In this document: piece by piece, positions 50,271 to 58,493 of the stretch
How the letters are laid out: each line of letters begins with the position of its first letter
Position numbering within the stretch: position 1 is the first letter of the stretch
Source of the DNA: Acrocarpospora catenulata
GTDB taxonomy: Bacteria > Actinomycetota > Actinomycetes > Streptosporangiales > Streptosporangiaceae
Length of the DNA stretch: 64,000 bases
Assembly (NCBI RefSeq): GCF_018476525.1
Contig: NZ_JAHCST010000008.1
Coordinates: 124,001-188,000, forward strand
Direction of reading: 5' to 3'
Position numbers and translations under genes: made by a program
Notes under the pieces: generated by a model
Seen by the model: only the letters and a program-made list of their open reading frames with translations
Database searches by the model: none
Told to the model about the DNA's origin: nothing

Positions 50271-53239
50271 TAGCTGCTTCCACGGTTGGTGAGGGTCAAG
50301 GCGATGGCGCGGGCGAGTCGATAGCAGCCCCGCTCACAGTCGCGGTCGATGCCGTGCACGCGGATGTGGTTCATATGAACCAGCGATCGGATCACCGCCA
50401 CCTGATACAGCCCGGCGGAGTCCATCTCATGACGGTAGGCGGCGGCTGCTTCGGAGCGGGCAGCCCATGTCTTCGCCAAACGATCAGGTGCGAGAGTGAG
50501 GTCGGCGGCGGCGTGGATGACCTCGCGTGGCGCTGCTTTGGCGGCTCCGATGTCGCCATGGTCGATCAGCCACCGGAGCCCGGCCTGCAGGCCGCCGGCC
50601 ACCCCGGCCACCAGATGAACTGTGCCCGCACCCGTCAGCTCAGACTGGGCGCCGCTGGTGCGGAGTTGTTCGAGGACGGCCGCCGAGTCGGCGGCGAACA
50701 GTTTCTCGGCGGCGGACTGGGCCGGGCCGTCGCCGTACCGGGCGGTTTCGGGATAGTGGGTGTCGAGCACAAGGTCGCCGGTAAGTCTGCTGTGGCGTAG
50801 TTGCTCAGCCCAGGTATGGAGACGGGCGATGCCCTCAGGCCCGACGTCGTGCAGGCGAAGTCGTAGATGCGGACGCGGGTCGCGGTAGCGGATGAACCAC
50901 CAAGGCGTGGTGGGCGTCAGGTCCTCCAGCAGACGAGGTAGGTGGGCGGTGAGGATCAGGTCCATGGCGTCGGGGTGGGTGTAGAGCTTCGCGTACACCA
51001 GTCGGCCGCCTGGCAACACTGGCCGTTCCGGTCGGGTCATCGGCCGGGCGAACAGGTTGGGTGTCGGTGTCGGGGGGCGAGTGGAGGCGACCGGGATGAC
51101 CACCTCATGAGCGCGGCCATCCAGCCAACCGTGGGTTTCGGGTGTGGACGCCTCCAGCACCGTCACCGCCTGGCCGCCTGCGGCGGCGTGGTCGAGGTAA
51201 TCGCGCAGGACCTGCAAGTCCATGGGCTCGTCGAGGTCCAGACGTAGCCGCAGGTCGGAGTCGCCCACCGACACCATCTTCGGCAGCCGCCTACGTTCGC
51301 GTAGCTCCGAGAACAGCTCATGCCAGCGAGCGGGCGACACATCGCGTGCGGGCAGGTCAGCGGCAGGGACGCGCCAGCGGGCTCGTGCCAGCACGGTCCG
51401 TCCGTAGACGACTCGCGGTAGGAACGGCAGACAGCGGGCCGCTCCCCACGCGAACGGAGACGAGGCAACCACGCGGGCACGAGGGGTCTCCGACAGCAGC
51501 CGCACGATCGGGGGCATCGTGTGGCGGGCACTCGCGTTGGCGACGAACGGTTCCACCAGTTGCCGCTCGGGCAGCGACACCACGTACATGCCGGCCTTGT
51601 CGGCGGTGACCGCCAGGTCCTGCACCGTGAGCCCATCGAGCCGATGATGCTCGCCCACGCTGATCAGCGCGGGCAGTAGACGCGGCGTGCGGGTGACGTT
51701 CTCCAGATGGGGATGGCAGGGCGGATAGGACAGTTGTGCCGTCACCGCGCCCGCCACCGCTACCGGCAATCGCCGGTAGGTGCCGATTCGACGGTGCTGC
51801 TCGGCCTCCGGAAACAGGCCTGTGAACCGGCCCGCCAGGCACAGCCCGCCGCGGCTGACTCCCGATACGACCAGCCGGAAGTCACCAGCGGCCAGTGAGT
51901 CCATGGACGACGCCCATACTTCGGCGAACATCTCCAGATGCGGCGGCACCTGGAGTTCTTCGACGATTCCAGGACGCAGGCCGTTGATGAACTCGTCGTC
52001 GATGCGGACCTCATCGTTGCGATCGAGAGCGGCTTGCTGGGCGAGTGCCAGCAGCGCGGCGTCGCGAGGTGACAGCCGCTCGGGCAGGTCCTGCTCCGTG
52101 TCGGTGTAGTGGTCGGGGAAGCCCAGCCCGGTGACCTCGTTGACGAGGTCCGCCACCGGCACGATCGCGCCCACCCCGTATCGCTCCAGGAACCGGCCAT
52201 GGTACGAGCGCCAGCCCGGGTGACCGTCCGGATGTGGACTGAGCCGGACCAGGGCGGACAAGCTGGCAGCCGCTTCCTCGGCCGCCGCATCCGGCAGGAC
52301 GACATCGCAGCCGAGTCGCAAATCCACAACCTGTGGATGTTCAGCCTCAGCGACCCGCCGCATCTGCTCGTCCACCCCGGCGCCTCGGCCCAGGTCGGCG
52401 TGGATGTCCTCCAGTTCGGCAACGAGCCGCTTGCACGAATCGGCAGCGCCGGTGGCATGAAGTTGCAGTAGAACGTGGGCCAGCACGTCCAAGCAGGTGA
52501 GCGAGGGCCGCAAGCTGGTGACGAGCACGCCCGCGCTGATCAGGCTCGCCAGCATCGCATCGGCGTCCGAGACCGCGACATCGAACTCGTCCGCGACCCT
52601 GATGGCAAGGTCGGCGACGGTGATCGGAGAACGTGCCTGCTGGCAAATCATCCGCATCGGGGCGATCAGCCGAACGGACACCTGCGCCTCGGACTGGGAT
52701 GGAGGCGAGGCATGGGGCTGTCCAGTCACGACCAGCCTGTCGCCGCGTTCCTCCGCAAGGTCGTTAAGGACCACCGGCAGACAAGCCCGAATCTTCGGGT
52801 CAGCCTCCAACTGCGCGATGATCCGTGCCAGCCACACCCCACCCGCCCGGGTATGGACCACGTGGTCCTGCGGTCGCCACTCAGCCGACGGCCGTTCGGC
52901 GAAGGCGAGAGGCGCGACCCCGGCGAACAGGCCGAACGGAGTAGCTCGGCCGCGCATCCGCAGAAGGTAGCGGGCCAGAGTCATCACCAGGCGACGAGCT
53001 TGGCGCGGACGAGGACGCCATCCGGCGACAGTCTTGGCGATGTCGGCCGCCAAACCCGGGCTGGCGATCGCGACAGCACGGGCCAGGCTGTCGTCCGCCC
53101 ACACCTGGGCCAACCACGCGCACCATGCATCGCTGTCGTCGCGGGTGGGCCATGCGGGCGCGGACGGGATGGTGGCCGTGGCGCGAAACAGGGCGGCGTC
53201 GACGGGGACGTACCACCGCCGGGGACGCTGTGCGGGCAT
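50270..53239 (-). CDS. class I lanthipeptide dehydratase LanB
   Basis: 989 residues, full length. The N-terminal two thirds form the glutamylation domain, which adds glutamate to Ser/Thr from Glu-tRNA; early markers are RATPFGLFAGVAPLAF and RRLPKMVSVGDSDLRLRLDL. The C-terminal elimination (SpaB_C) domain reads GRLVYAKLYTHPDAMDLILTAHLPRLLED ... WWFIRYRDPRPHLRLRLH. AAGGAG precedes ATG 53239. It acts with LanC (one-base overlap) on the precursor encoded just upstream. Confidence 0.95.
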   Translation of the reverse strand: MPAQRPRRWYVPVDAALFRATATIPSAPAWPTRDDSDAWCAWLAQVWADDSLARAVAIASPGLAADIAKTVAGWRPRPRQARRLVMTLARYLLRMRGRATPFGLFAGVAPLAFAERPSAEWRPQDHVVHTRAGGVWLARIIAQLEADPKIRACLPVVLNDLAEERGDRLVVTGQPHASPPSQSEAQVSVRLIAPMRMICQQARSPITVADLAIRVADEFDVAVSDADAMLASLISAGVLVTSLRPSLTCLDVLAHVLLQLHATGAADSCKRLVAELEDIHADLGRGAGVDEQMRRVAEAEHPQVVDLRLGCDVVLPDAAAEEAAASLSALVRLSPHPDGHPGWRSYHGRFLERYGVGAIVPVADLVNEVTGLGFPDHYTDTEQDLPERLSPRDAALLALAQQAALDRNDEVRIDDEFINGLRPGIVEELQVPPHLEMFAEVWASSMDSLAAGDFRLVVSGVSRGGLCLAGRFTGLFPEAEQHRRIGTYRRLPVAVAGAVTAQLSYPPCHPHLENVTRTPRLLPALISVGEHHRLDGLTVQDLAVTADKAGMYVVSLPERQLVEPFVANASARHTMPPIVRLLSETPRARVVASSPFAWGAARCLPFLPRVVYGRTVLARARWRVPAADLPARDVSPARWHELFSELRERRRLPKMVSVGDSDLRLRLDLDEPMDLQVLRDYLDHAAAGGQAVTVLEASTPETHGWLDGRAHEVVIPVASTRPPTPTPNLFARPMTRPERPVLPGGRLVYAKLYTHPDAMDLILTAHLPRLLEDLTPTTPWWFIRYRDPRPHLRLRLHDVGPEGIARLHTWAEQLRHSRLTGDLVLDTHYPETARYGDGPAQSAAEKLFAADSAAVLEQLRTSGAQSELTGAGTVHLVAGVAGGLQAGLRWLIDHGDIGAAKAAPREVIHAAADLTLAPDRLAKTWAARSEAAAAYRHEMDSAGLYQVAVIRSLVHMNHIRVHGIDRDCERGCYRLARAIALTLTNRGSS

Positions 53240-53257
53240 CGGTCACTCCTTGTAAGA

Positions 53258-53291
53258 GCGGGGTGGCTGCTCTTCCGAGGAGCCACCCCGC
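53258..53291 (-). terminator. hairpin between precursor and dehydratase genes, probable leaky terminator
   Basis: Perfect 11-base inverted repeat GCGGGGTGGCT (53258-53268) / AGCCACCCCGC (53281-53291) with a 12-base loop, between the precursor stop and the lanB ribosome site. Such leaky terminators often keep precursor mRNA in excess over enzyme mRNA. Confidence 0.65.
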
Positions 53292-53304
53292 GGTGCCCTC
53301 CAGG

Positions 53305-53466
53305 TCAGCAGTCGCCGCCGGCAACGGTGTCGCAGCCGTTGTCGGTGCTGCACCTTCGCGCCTCCGTGGCGGAGCCGGTCTCGACGAGCCTCAGGTCGAG
53401 GCCGGCGAGCAGCCCCGACGAGCCAGCCTGCTCGGAGGTCGTCGTGGTCGTGGCGGTCAGGGACAT
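53305..53466 (-). CDS. FxLD-type lanthipeptide precursor peptide
   Basis: A 53-residue peptide missed by ordinary gene calls. It has GGGAGGAA 7 bases before ATG 53466. The leader MSLTATTTTTSEQAGSSGLL precedes AGLDLRLVETG, a variant of the FxLD leader motif. The core is about 20 residues: RRCSTDNGCDTVAGGDC at the end, with Cys39, Cys45 and Cys53 as ring donors and Ser/Thr (Ser40, Thr41, Thr47) as acceptors. Asp residues near the end could be the methyltransferase targets. The pattern CSTDNGCDT resembles other FxLD cores. It is followed by a hairpin and lanB. Confidence 0.85.
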   Translation of the reverse strand: MSLTATTTTTSEQAGSSGLLAGLDLRLVETGSATEARRCSTDNGCDTVAGGDC

Positions 53467-53531
53467 CAGGGGTTCCTCCCTCTGTGACGGTGAACGCTCC
53501 TATCGGAACGCAGGCGAGGCGACGTCGGGAA

Positions 53532-53568
53532 TTGCCTCTTACTGGCAAGCCGGTTGTCAGAGAGGCAA
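53532..53568. promoter_or_regulatory. operator-like inverted repeat between regulator and precursor
   Basis: TTGCCTCT (53532-53539) and AGAGGCAA (53561-53568) are perfect 8-base arms 21 bases apart, with an extra GGCAA in between. They lie between the divergent starts and could bind the adjacent regulator. Candidate -35 TTGCAC (53584) and -10 TACGGT for the regulator follow. Confidence 0.5.
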
Positions 53569-53618
53569 GCCCCAAAGGGGGCCCTTGCACGGACGCGAAG
53601 CGGTGTTACGGTGCGCTC

Positions 53619-54992
53619 GTGGATTCCCAGTCACGTGACGTGATCTCTGCGGAACTGCGCGCGAGAGCTGCTTACGAAAACTGGACACTCTGGCAGCTCG
53701 TGCAGACGATTTCGGGCAAAGCCGAAACTCCGACGCTGCTGATGGCATGGCGGCTGGCCTGCGGTCAGACCCAGAATGAGGTCATCACCGGCGTGCGTGT
53801 TCTTGCCTCCGACGAAGGTCGCCCATGCTCCGACGGAACTCCGTCGATTTCCCAGTACTCCCGCTGGGAGAACGGCCACATCGTTCCGGGCCGGTTCTAC
53901 CGCCGGTACCTCGCGCTATGGTTCCGGGCGCCCCTGGTCCGGATGGGACTGGCGGATGAGGACCCGATCGTTACTCTGATGGGAGAGGTCCCAGAATCGC
54001 TGACCGAACCGGAGGACGCCGACGTGGATCGTCGCCACTTCTTGTCCCTCGCCGCCGCCACTCCGATCGTCTTCAGCCTCGACGGCACCCGATCACAGAT
54101 GGAAGCAGGGCTCCGTCGCGTCCTTCCAGCCACCGATCTGGAGCACTGGGCCGACGTCACCGCCGGTCACGTCGCCTCTTACGGCACCATGCCACCGCAG
54201 ACACTGCTCCAGGCGTTGACCCCCGACCTGCACGAGCTCGCAAACCTGACCGACCGCTACCCGCACCAGCGTGAACTCCATCTGATCGCTTCCCGGCTGT
54301 GTGGACTGGTCGGCGCCGTCAGTACTGACCTGGAGCAGGAGCGAGCCGCCCGGGACTGGCTGCACACCGCCAAGCGGTACGGCGAACTGTCAAGCAACGT
54401 CGCCCATCAGTACTGGATCGCGATGGCGCAGGCCATGAGCGCCTTCTACGGACCGACCCCTCAGACGGTGATCTCCATCGCCGACCGAGCCCGCACCAGC
54501 CTTGGCAGCGGCGCGAGCGCTCCGGCAGCACAACTCGCCGGCCTGGCTGCGCGAACGCATGCCCTTCTGGGTAAGCACGAGCAGGCAGCCCGAGAACTCG
54601 ATAGCGCTCGAAGCATCTTCGATCGGCTCACTCCGGAGCAGAAGAACGAGCCGTTCTTCGGCTTCCCGGACGGGGAGATGACGATGTACGGCTCACAGGT
54701 CCTGAGCCTGATCGGCGACGACAGCGCCTGGGAAGAACAGGAGCAGGCGCTGGCCGCCTATCCCGCCGACGACCCCATGGACAGACCGCTGATCCTGTTG
54801 GACCGCGCTCGATACCTCGCGAGGAAGAACGAGCCGGACGAGGCGGCATCCGTCGCCGTATCGGCAATCACTGCTGTGCCTGAACAGCTACGAGTGCCAC
54901 TTTTGATGACGCAGGTACGAAAATTAACCGACATCATCGAGCAACGTTCCGGCGACGCCGCAGACAGGCTGCGGGCGATGGTACTCGTCTGA
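53619..54992 (+). CDS. XRE-like transcriptional regulator with TPR region
   Basis: 457 residues from GTG 53619. The N-terminal part (LLMAWRLACGQTQNEVITGVR, SISQYSRWENGHIVPGRFYRRYLALWF) is an XRE-type DNA-binding domain, then a spacer with a DRRHFL motif and helical repeats (LAGLAARTHALLGKHEQAARELDSA, LLDRARYLARKNEPDEAASVAV). It is divergent from the lanthipeptide precursor, so it is a likely pathway regulator. TTGCAC...TACGGT just before the start suggests leaderless transcription; no ribosome site is seen. The open frame to 53484 runs through the promoter. Confidence 0.83.
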   Translation: MDSQSRDVISAELRARAAYENWTLWQLVQTISGKAETPTLLMAWRLACGQTQNEVITGVRVLASDEGRPCSDGTPSISQYSRWENGHIVPGRFYRRYLALWFRAPLVRMGLADEDPIVTLMGEVPESLTEPEDADVDRRHFLSLAAATPIVFSLDGTRSQMEAGLRRVLPATDLEHWADVTAGHVASYGTMPPQTLLQALTPDLHELANLTDRYPHQRELHLIASRLCGLVGAVSTDLEQERAARDWLHTAKRYGELSSNVAHQYWIAMAQAMSAFYGPTPQTVISIADRARTSLGSGASAPAAQLAGLAARTHALLGKHEQAARELDSARSIFDRLTPEQKNEPFFGFPDGEMTMYGSQVLSLIGDDSAWEEQEQALAAYPADDPMDRPLILLDRARYLARKNEPDEAASVAVSAITAVPEQLRVPLLMTQVRKLTDIIEQRSGDAADRLRAMVLV

Positions 54993-55035
54993 GGTCACGT
55001 CCACGCATGGTAGGCCTCGGCTGTTAGGGCGCCCA

Positions 55036-55371
55036 TCAGAGGAGTGCGGCTGGGTCGGCGATGATCTCTTCGATTACCTGGCCCGCCGCGCCCAGGGTGG
55101 CCGCTTCGGATCCGAGGCGGGAGACCATGATTGGTGGCACGGTTAGGCGCATCTGTCCGAGTCGGGCCTGGAGGGTTTCCGCGACCGCGCCGCCGATCCA
55201 CGGGAAGAGCGGCGCGAACACGCCTCCGAGCACGATCGTCTCGGGGTCGATCAGGTTGATCGCCGAGGAGAGCGCCACCCCTAGGGCCCAGCCGGCCTGG
55301 TCGCAGGCGCGGAGCGCCGCATCGTCCCGTGCCTTCAACCGCGCAATCAAGGCGCCCACCTCGGCCGACGT
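55036..55371 (-). pseudogene. C-terminal fragment of a ROK-family protein (kinase/repressor)
   Basis: 111 residues match the ROK C-terminus: AALRACDQAGWALGVALSSAINLIDPETIVLGGVFAPLF and RLGSEAATLGAAGQVIEEI. The N-terminal ATP-binding, ExGH and zinc motifs are missing. The frame stays open upstream to 55515, but that part is Pro/Gly-rich filler (PSVPAEPGPDPEGHEGG) without homology. It looks like a decayed gene with its 5' part lost. No other part of it was found in 54995-55642. Confidence 0.75.
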
Positions 55372-55642
55372 GCCAGCCCCTGCCGGGACGGCGGTCCTTG
55401 CGGGGGCGGATGGGGGTTGTCCCACCCACCCACCCTCGTGACCCTCCGGGTCCGGGCCCGGCTCCGCCGGGACGGATGGGTGCCGCGAAACTCCCCCACC
55501 AGATTCCAGGCCCACGGTTTCGACAGTGAGAACGAACAGCGGAGAAGTGGGCGACCGTCAACTTTGAGGCTGTGAACGACAGACGGCGGATGTGATCGGT
55601 ACATGGAGCCGCCAGGGCTGCGAGTTCAGCAGTACTCGTCGT

Positions 55643-56107
55643 TCACCTGTTCTCGGAACCTGTCTTCGGTGACCCTTTCGTGTGAAGATCCAGGACATCA
55701 TTCGAACCTGCCAGATCCTGCAGGATCCCATCGACGTCGGAAGCGGATCCGAATAGGCGACCATCCGCGAGCTCAGCCGTCGCGTCGATCGCCGTCGGCA
55801 ATGCCGGGACCATGGGCACCTCGGTCTTCGCGAATCCCCGTCCGTCGCCCAGCGTGATCCGCCCGCCGTGCCGCAGCGTGTCGTCTGGCTGTGACACCTT
55901 CCAGATCGGCTGCCGGCGCTCCCAGTCGCTCGCCGTCAACGGGGCGAGTCGCTCACCGGGACACAACACGACCACGAACCGAATCCGCCCGTCGCCGGTA
56001 CGGCCGAATCCCACCGGCCGCGGTGCCGGATCACCGAGAACCGGCAGGCACCCGGCCAGGAACAGCACGCAAATCGGCAGAACGAAGCATCCTCCGCCTG
56101 CGAGCAC
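55643..56107 (-). CDS. hypothetical lipoprotein
   Basis: 154 residues. The signal MLAGGGCFVLPICVLFLAGC ends in lipobox LAGC, so the mature protein starts at Cys20. The exported part has IRFVVVLCPGERLAPLTASDWE and a SQPDDTLRHGGRITLGDGRG segment; no recognisable domain. GTG 56107 is the only plausible start in frame; its ribosome site is poor. Not linked to the neighbours: it is upstream of the ROK fragment on the same strand and downstream of the gltX terminator. Confidence 0.6.
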   Translation of the reverse strand: MLAGGGCFVLPICVLFLAGCLPVLGDPAPRPVGFGRTGDGRIRFVVVLCPGERLAPLTASDWERRQPIWKVSQPDDTLRHGGRITLGDGRGFAKTEVPMVPALPTAIDATAELADGRLFGSASDVDGILQDLAGSNDVLDLHTKGSPKTGSENR

Positions 56108-56167
56108 GGCATCCGGGACTACGACCGCTCATTTGCCCGTCGATCCCACCCTCTCGCTGTCGGCCCG

Positions 56168-56196
56168 CCCCGGCCCCGTTCGATCGGTGGCCGGGG
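56168..56196 (-). terminator. hairpin terminator downstream of gltX
   Basis: CCCCGGCC (56168-56175) pairs with GGCCGGGG (56189-56196), with inner CCG/CGG pairs, 21 bases after the gltX stop. Confidence 0.65.
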
Positions 56197-56216
56197 TGGT
56201 TGGAGCATGTGGCGTG

Positions 56217-57587
56217 TCAGGGCAGCTTGGACAGGGCGGCGCGTAGGCGGTCCAGGGTGCGTTCGCGGCCCAGGGACTCGATGGATTCGAAGAGGGGGAG
56301 GCCCACGGTGCGGCCGGTTATCGCTACCCGGATGGGGGCCTGGGCCTTGCCTAGTTTGAGGCCGTGTTCGGTGCCGACCTCCTCCAGGGCGGTCTTCAGG
56401 GACTCGGGGTCCCAGTTGACGGTTTCCAGGCGGGAGGCGTAGCCGGAGAGGATGTCGGCGGCGCCGGGCTTCATCGCCTTGTCCCAGGAGGGCTGGTCGT
56501 GGACGGGCTCGGTCAGGAAGAGGAAGTCCACGTTGGCGGTGATTTCGGAGAGGACCGCAACGCGGGTCTGGGCCAGGGGGGCCACCTTGGCGAAGGTGGC
56601 GCGGTCCCAGCCGGGCTCCAGCCAGGGGGCGCAGCGGTCGATGAAGATCTCCAGCGGGAGGGCGCGGATGTACTCGCCGTTGAAGGCGCGGAGCTTCTTC
56701 TCGTCGAAGAAGGCCGGGGAGAGGTTGACGTTCTTGAGGTCGAACAGCGGGACCATCTCCGACCAGGGCATGATCTCGCGATCGTCACCGGGGCCCCAGC
56801 CGAGCAACATCAGGTAGTTGACCATGGCCTCGGCCAGGTAGCCCTCGGCCCGGTAGGACTCCAGGGCGACCTTGTCGCGCCGCTTGGAGAGCTTCTGCCG
56901 CTTCTCGTTGACGATCACCGGCACGTGCGCCCAGACCGGCGGGGTGTGGCCGAGTGCCTGCCAGAGCAGCTGCTGCTTGGGCGTGTTGGACAGGTGCTCC
57001 TCGGCCCGGACCACGTGGGTGATCCGCATCTCCACATCGTCCACCACGTTGGCCAGCACGAACAGCGGGGAGCCGTCGGCGCGGGCGATGACGAAGTCCT
57101 CCATCGCATCGTTGGGGAACTCGACGGTGCCGCGCACCAGGTCCTCCACCACGGTGATGCCGGTGTCGGGGGTGCGGAAGCGCAGGGCGCCCTCGGTGCG
57201 CCCCAGATCGCGGCAGTAGCCGTCGTAACCCCGGAACTCCGACCCGGTGCGCTCCTTGACGTCATCCCGGGTGCAGGTGCAGTGATAGGCACGGCCGTCC
57301 TTGCGGAGCAGCGCGGCCGCCTCCCGGTGCTGCGCCTCGTACGCCGACTGGAAGTAGGGGCCCTCGAAGTACGGCGAGTCGCCGTCGATGCCGATCCAGG
57401 CCAGCGCGGAGATGATGCCCTCGGTCCACTCCGGGCGGTTGCGGGCGGCGTCGGTGTCCTCGATGCGGAGCACGAACCGGCCCCCCGACTGCTGCGCCAG
57501 CGCCCAGTTGAACAGCGCGGAGCGGGCCCCGCCGACGTGGAACATGCCGGTCGGCGAGGGCGCGAAGCGCACCCGTACGTCAGTCAC
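56217..57587 (-). CDS. gltX: glutamyl-tRNA synthetase
   Basis: 456 residues, class I synthetase. Charges tRNA-Glu with glutamate (and possibly tRNA-Gln in organisms with Gat amidotransferase). The HIGH-type motif is [14 protein letters not shown] (9-22); the KMSKS-type motif is KLSKRR (about 245). [37 protein letters not shown] and [14 protein letters not shown] support the family. GTG 57587 overlaps the end of the FAH-family gene by 8 bases, so the two are an operon. Confidence 0.96.
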   Translation of the reverse strand: MTDVRVRFAPSPTGMFHVGGARSALFNWALAQQSGGRFVLRIEDTDAARNRPEWTEGIISALAWIGIDGDSPYFEGPYFQSAYEAQHREAAALLRKDGRAYHCTCTRDDVKERTGSEFRGYDGYCRDLGRTEGALRFRTPDTGITVVEDLVRGTVEFPNDAMEDFVIARADGSPLFVLANVVDDVEMRITHVVRAEEHLSNTPKQQLLWQALGHTPPVWAHVPVIVNEKRQKLSKRRDKVALESYRAEGYLAEAMVNYLMLLGWGPGDDREIMPWSEMVPLFDLKNVNLSPAFFDEKKLRAFNGEYIRALPLEIFIDRCAPWLEPGWDRATFAKVAPLAQTRVAVLSEITANVDFLFLTEPVHDQPSWDKAMKPGAADILSGYASRLETVNWDPESLKTALEEVGTEHGLKLGKAQAPIRVAITGRTVGLPLFESIESLGRERTLDRLRAALSKLP

Positions 57588-58350
57588 GTGAGATCACCCT
57601 GTTGGTGAGAGTTCCGATGCCTTCGATGCCCACGCTGACCTCGTCGCCGACCTGGAGCGGGCCGACCCCGGCGGGCGTGCCGGTCAGGATGATGTCGCCG
57701 GGAAGCAGCGTCATCACGGCGGTCACGTGGGCGATGAGCGCCGGGATGTCGAAGATCAGCTGGGAGGTGCGCCCGCTCTGCCTAAGTTCGCCGTTGACCG
57801 TGGTGGTCAGCGCCAGGTCGCTCGGGTCGAGGTCGGTCTCGATCCACGGCCCGATCGGGCAGAAGGTGTCGAAACCCTTGGCCCGGGTGAACTGCCCGTC
57901 GCGTTTCTGCAGGTCGCGAGCGGTGACGTCGTTGGCGCAGGTGTAGCCGAAGATGACGTCCCCAGCCCGCTCTACCGGCACCTCGCGGCAGAGCCGCCCG
58001 ATCACCACGGCCAGTTCGCCCTCGAAGTCCACCCGCTCGGAGAGCTTCTCCGGATAGGCGATGCCCTCGCCGTGGCCGATCACCGAAGTGGACGGCTTGA
58101 GGAAGATCAACGGCTCGGACGGGACCTCGTTGCCCAGCTCACGGGCATGTTCGGCGTAGTTGCGCCCGATCGCCACCACCTTGCTGGGCAGGATCGGCGG
58201 CACGATCCGCACCTCGGCCAGCGGGTAGCGCTCGCCGGTCAGCTGGATGCCGCCGAACGGGTGAGCGTCGATCTTCGCGACCACCTGGCCGCCCTCTTCG
58301 ACCACGCCGAAAGCGACCCCGTCGCCCGTGGTGAACCTCGCGATACGCAC
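57580..58350 (-). CDS. fumarylacetoacetate hydrolase family protein
   Basis: 256 residues from GTG 58350. FAH motifs: [15 protein letters not shown], the metal-binding Glu region [26 protein letters not shown] and [15 protein letters not shown]. It is a hydrolase, hydratase or decarboxylase of the FAHD type (for example acylpyruvase); the exact substrate is not shown. Conserved placement upstream of gltX is common in actinomycetes. No ribosome site precedes the start, so it may be leaderless. The open frame to 58407 extends into the promoter. Confidence 0.9.
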   Translation of the reverse strand: MRIARFTTGDGVAFGVVEEGGQVVAKIDAHPFGGIQLTGERYPLAEVRIVPPILPSKVVAIGRNYAEHARELGNEVPSEPLIFLKPSTSVIGHGEGIAYPEKLSERVDFEGELAVVIGRLCREVPVERAGDVIFGYTCANDVTARDLQKRDGQFTRAKGFDTFCPIGPWIETDLDPSDLALTTTVNGELRQSGRTSQLIFDIPALIAHVTAVMTLLPGDIILTGTPAGVGPLQVGDEVSVGIEGIGTLTNRVISRD

Positions 58351-58493
58351 GACACCCAGGCTAGTGGTCGCCCGCCACCCCTCAGGCAGCCCTGTGGATA
58401 ACTCCACCCCACCACTTTCGTAGTGGAACTTGACCCAATTGACCGGATTCGGCCAGCATGATCCGCGCCCCCCGTGTGACGGAAGGAACAGGC

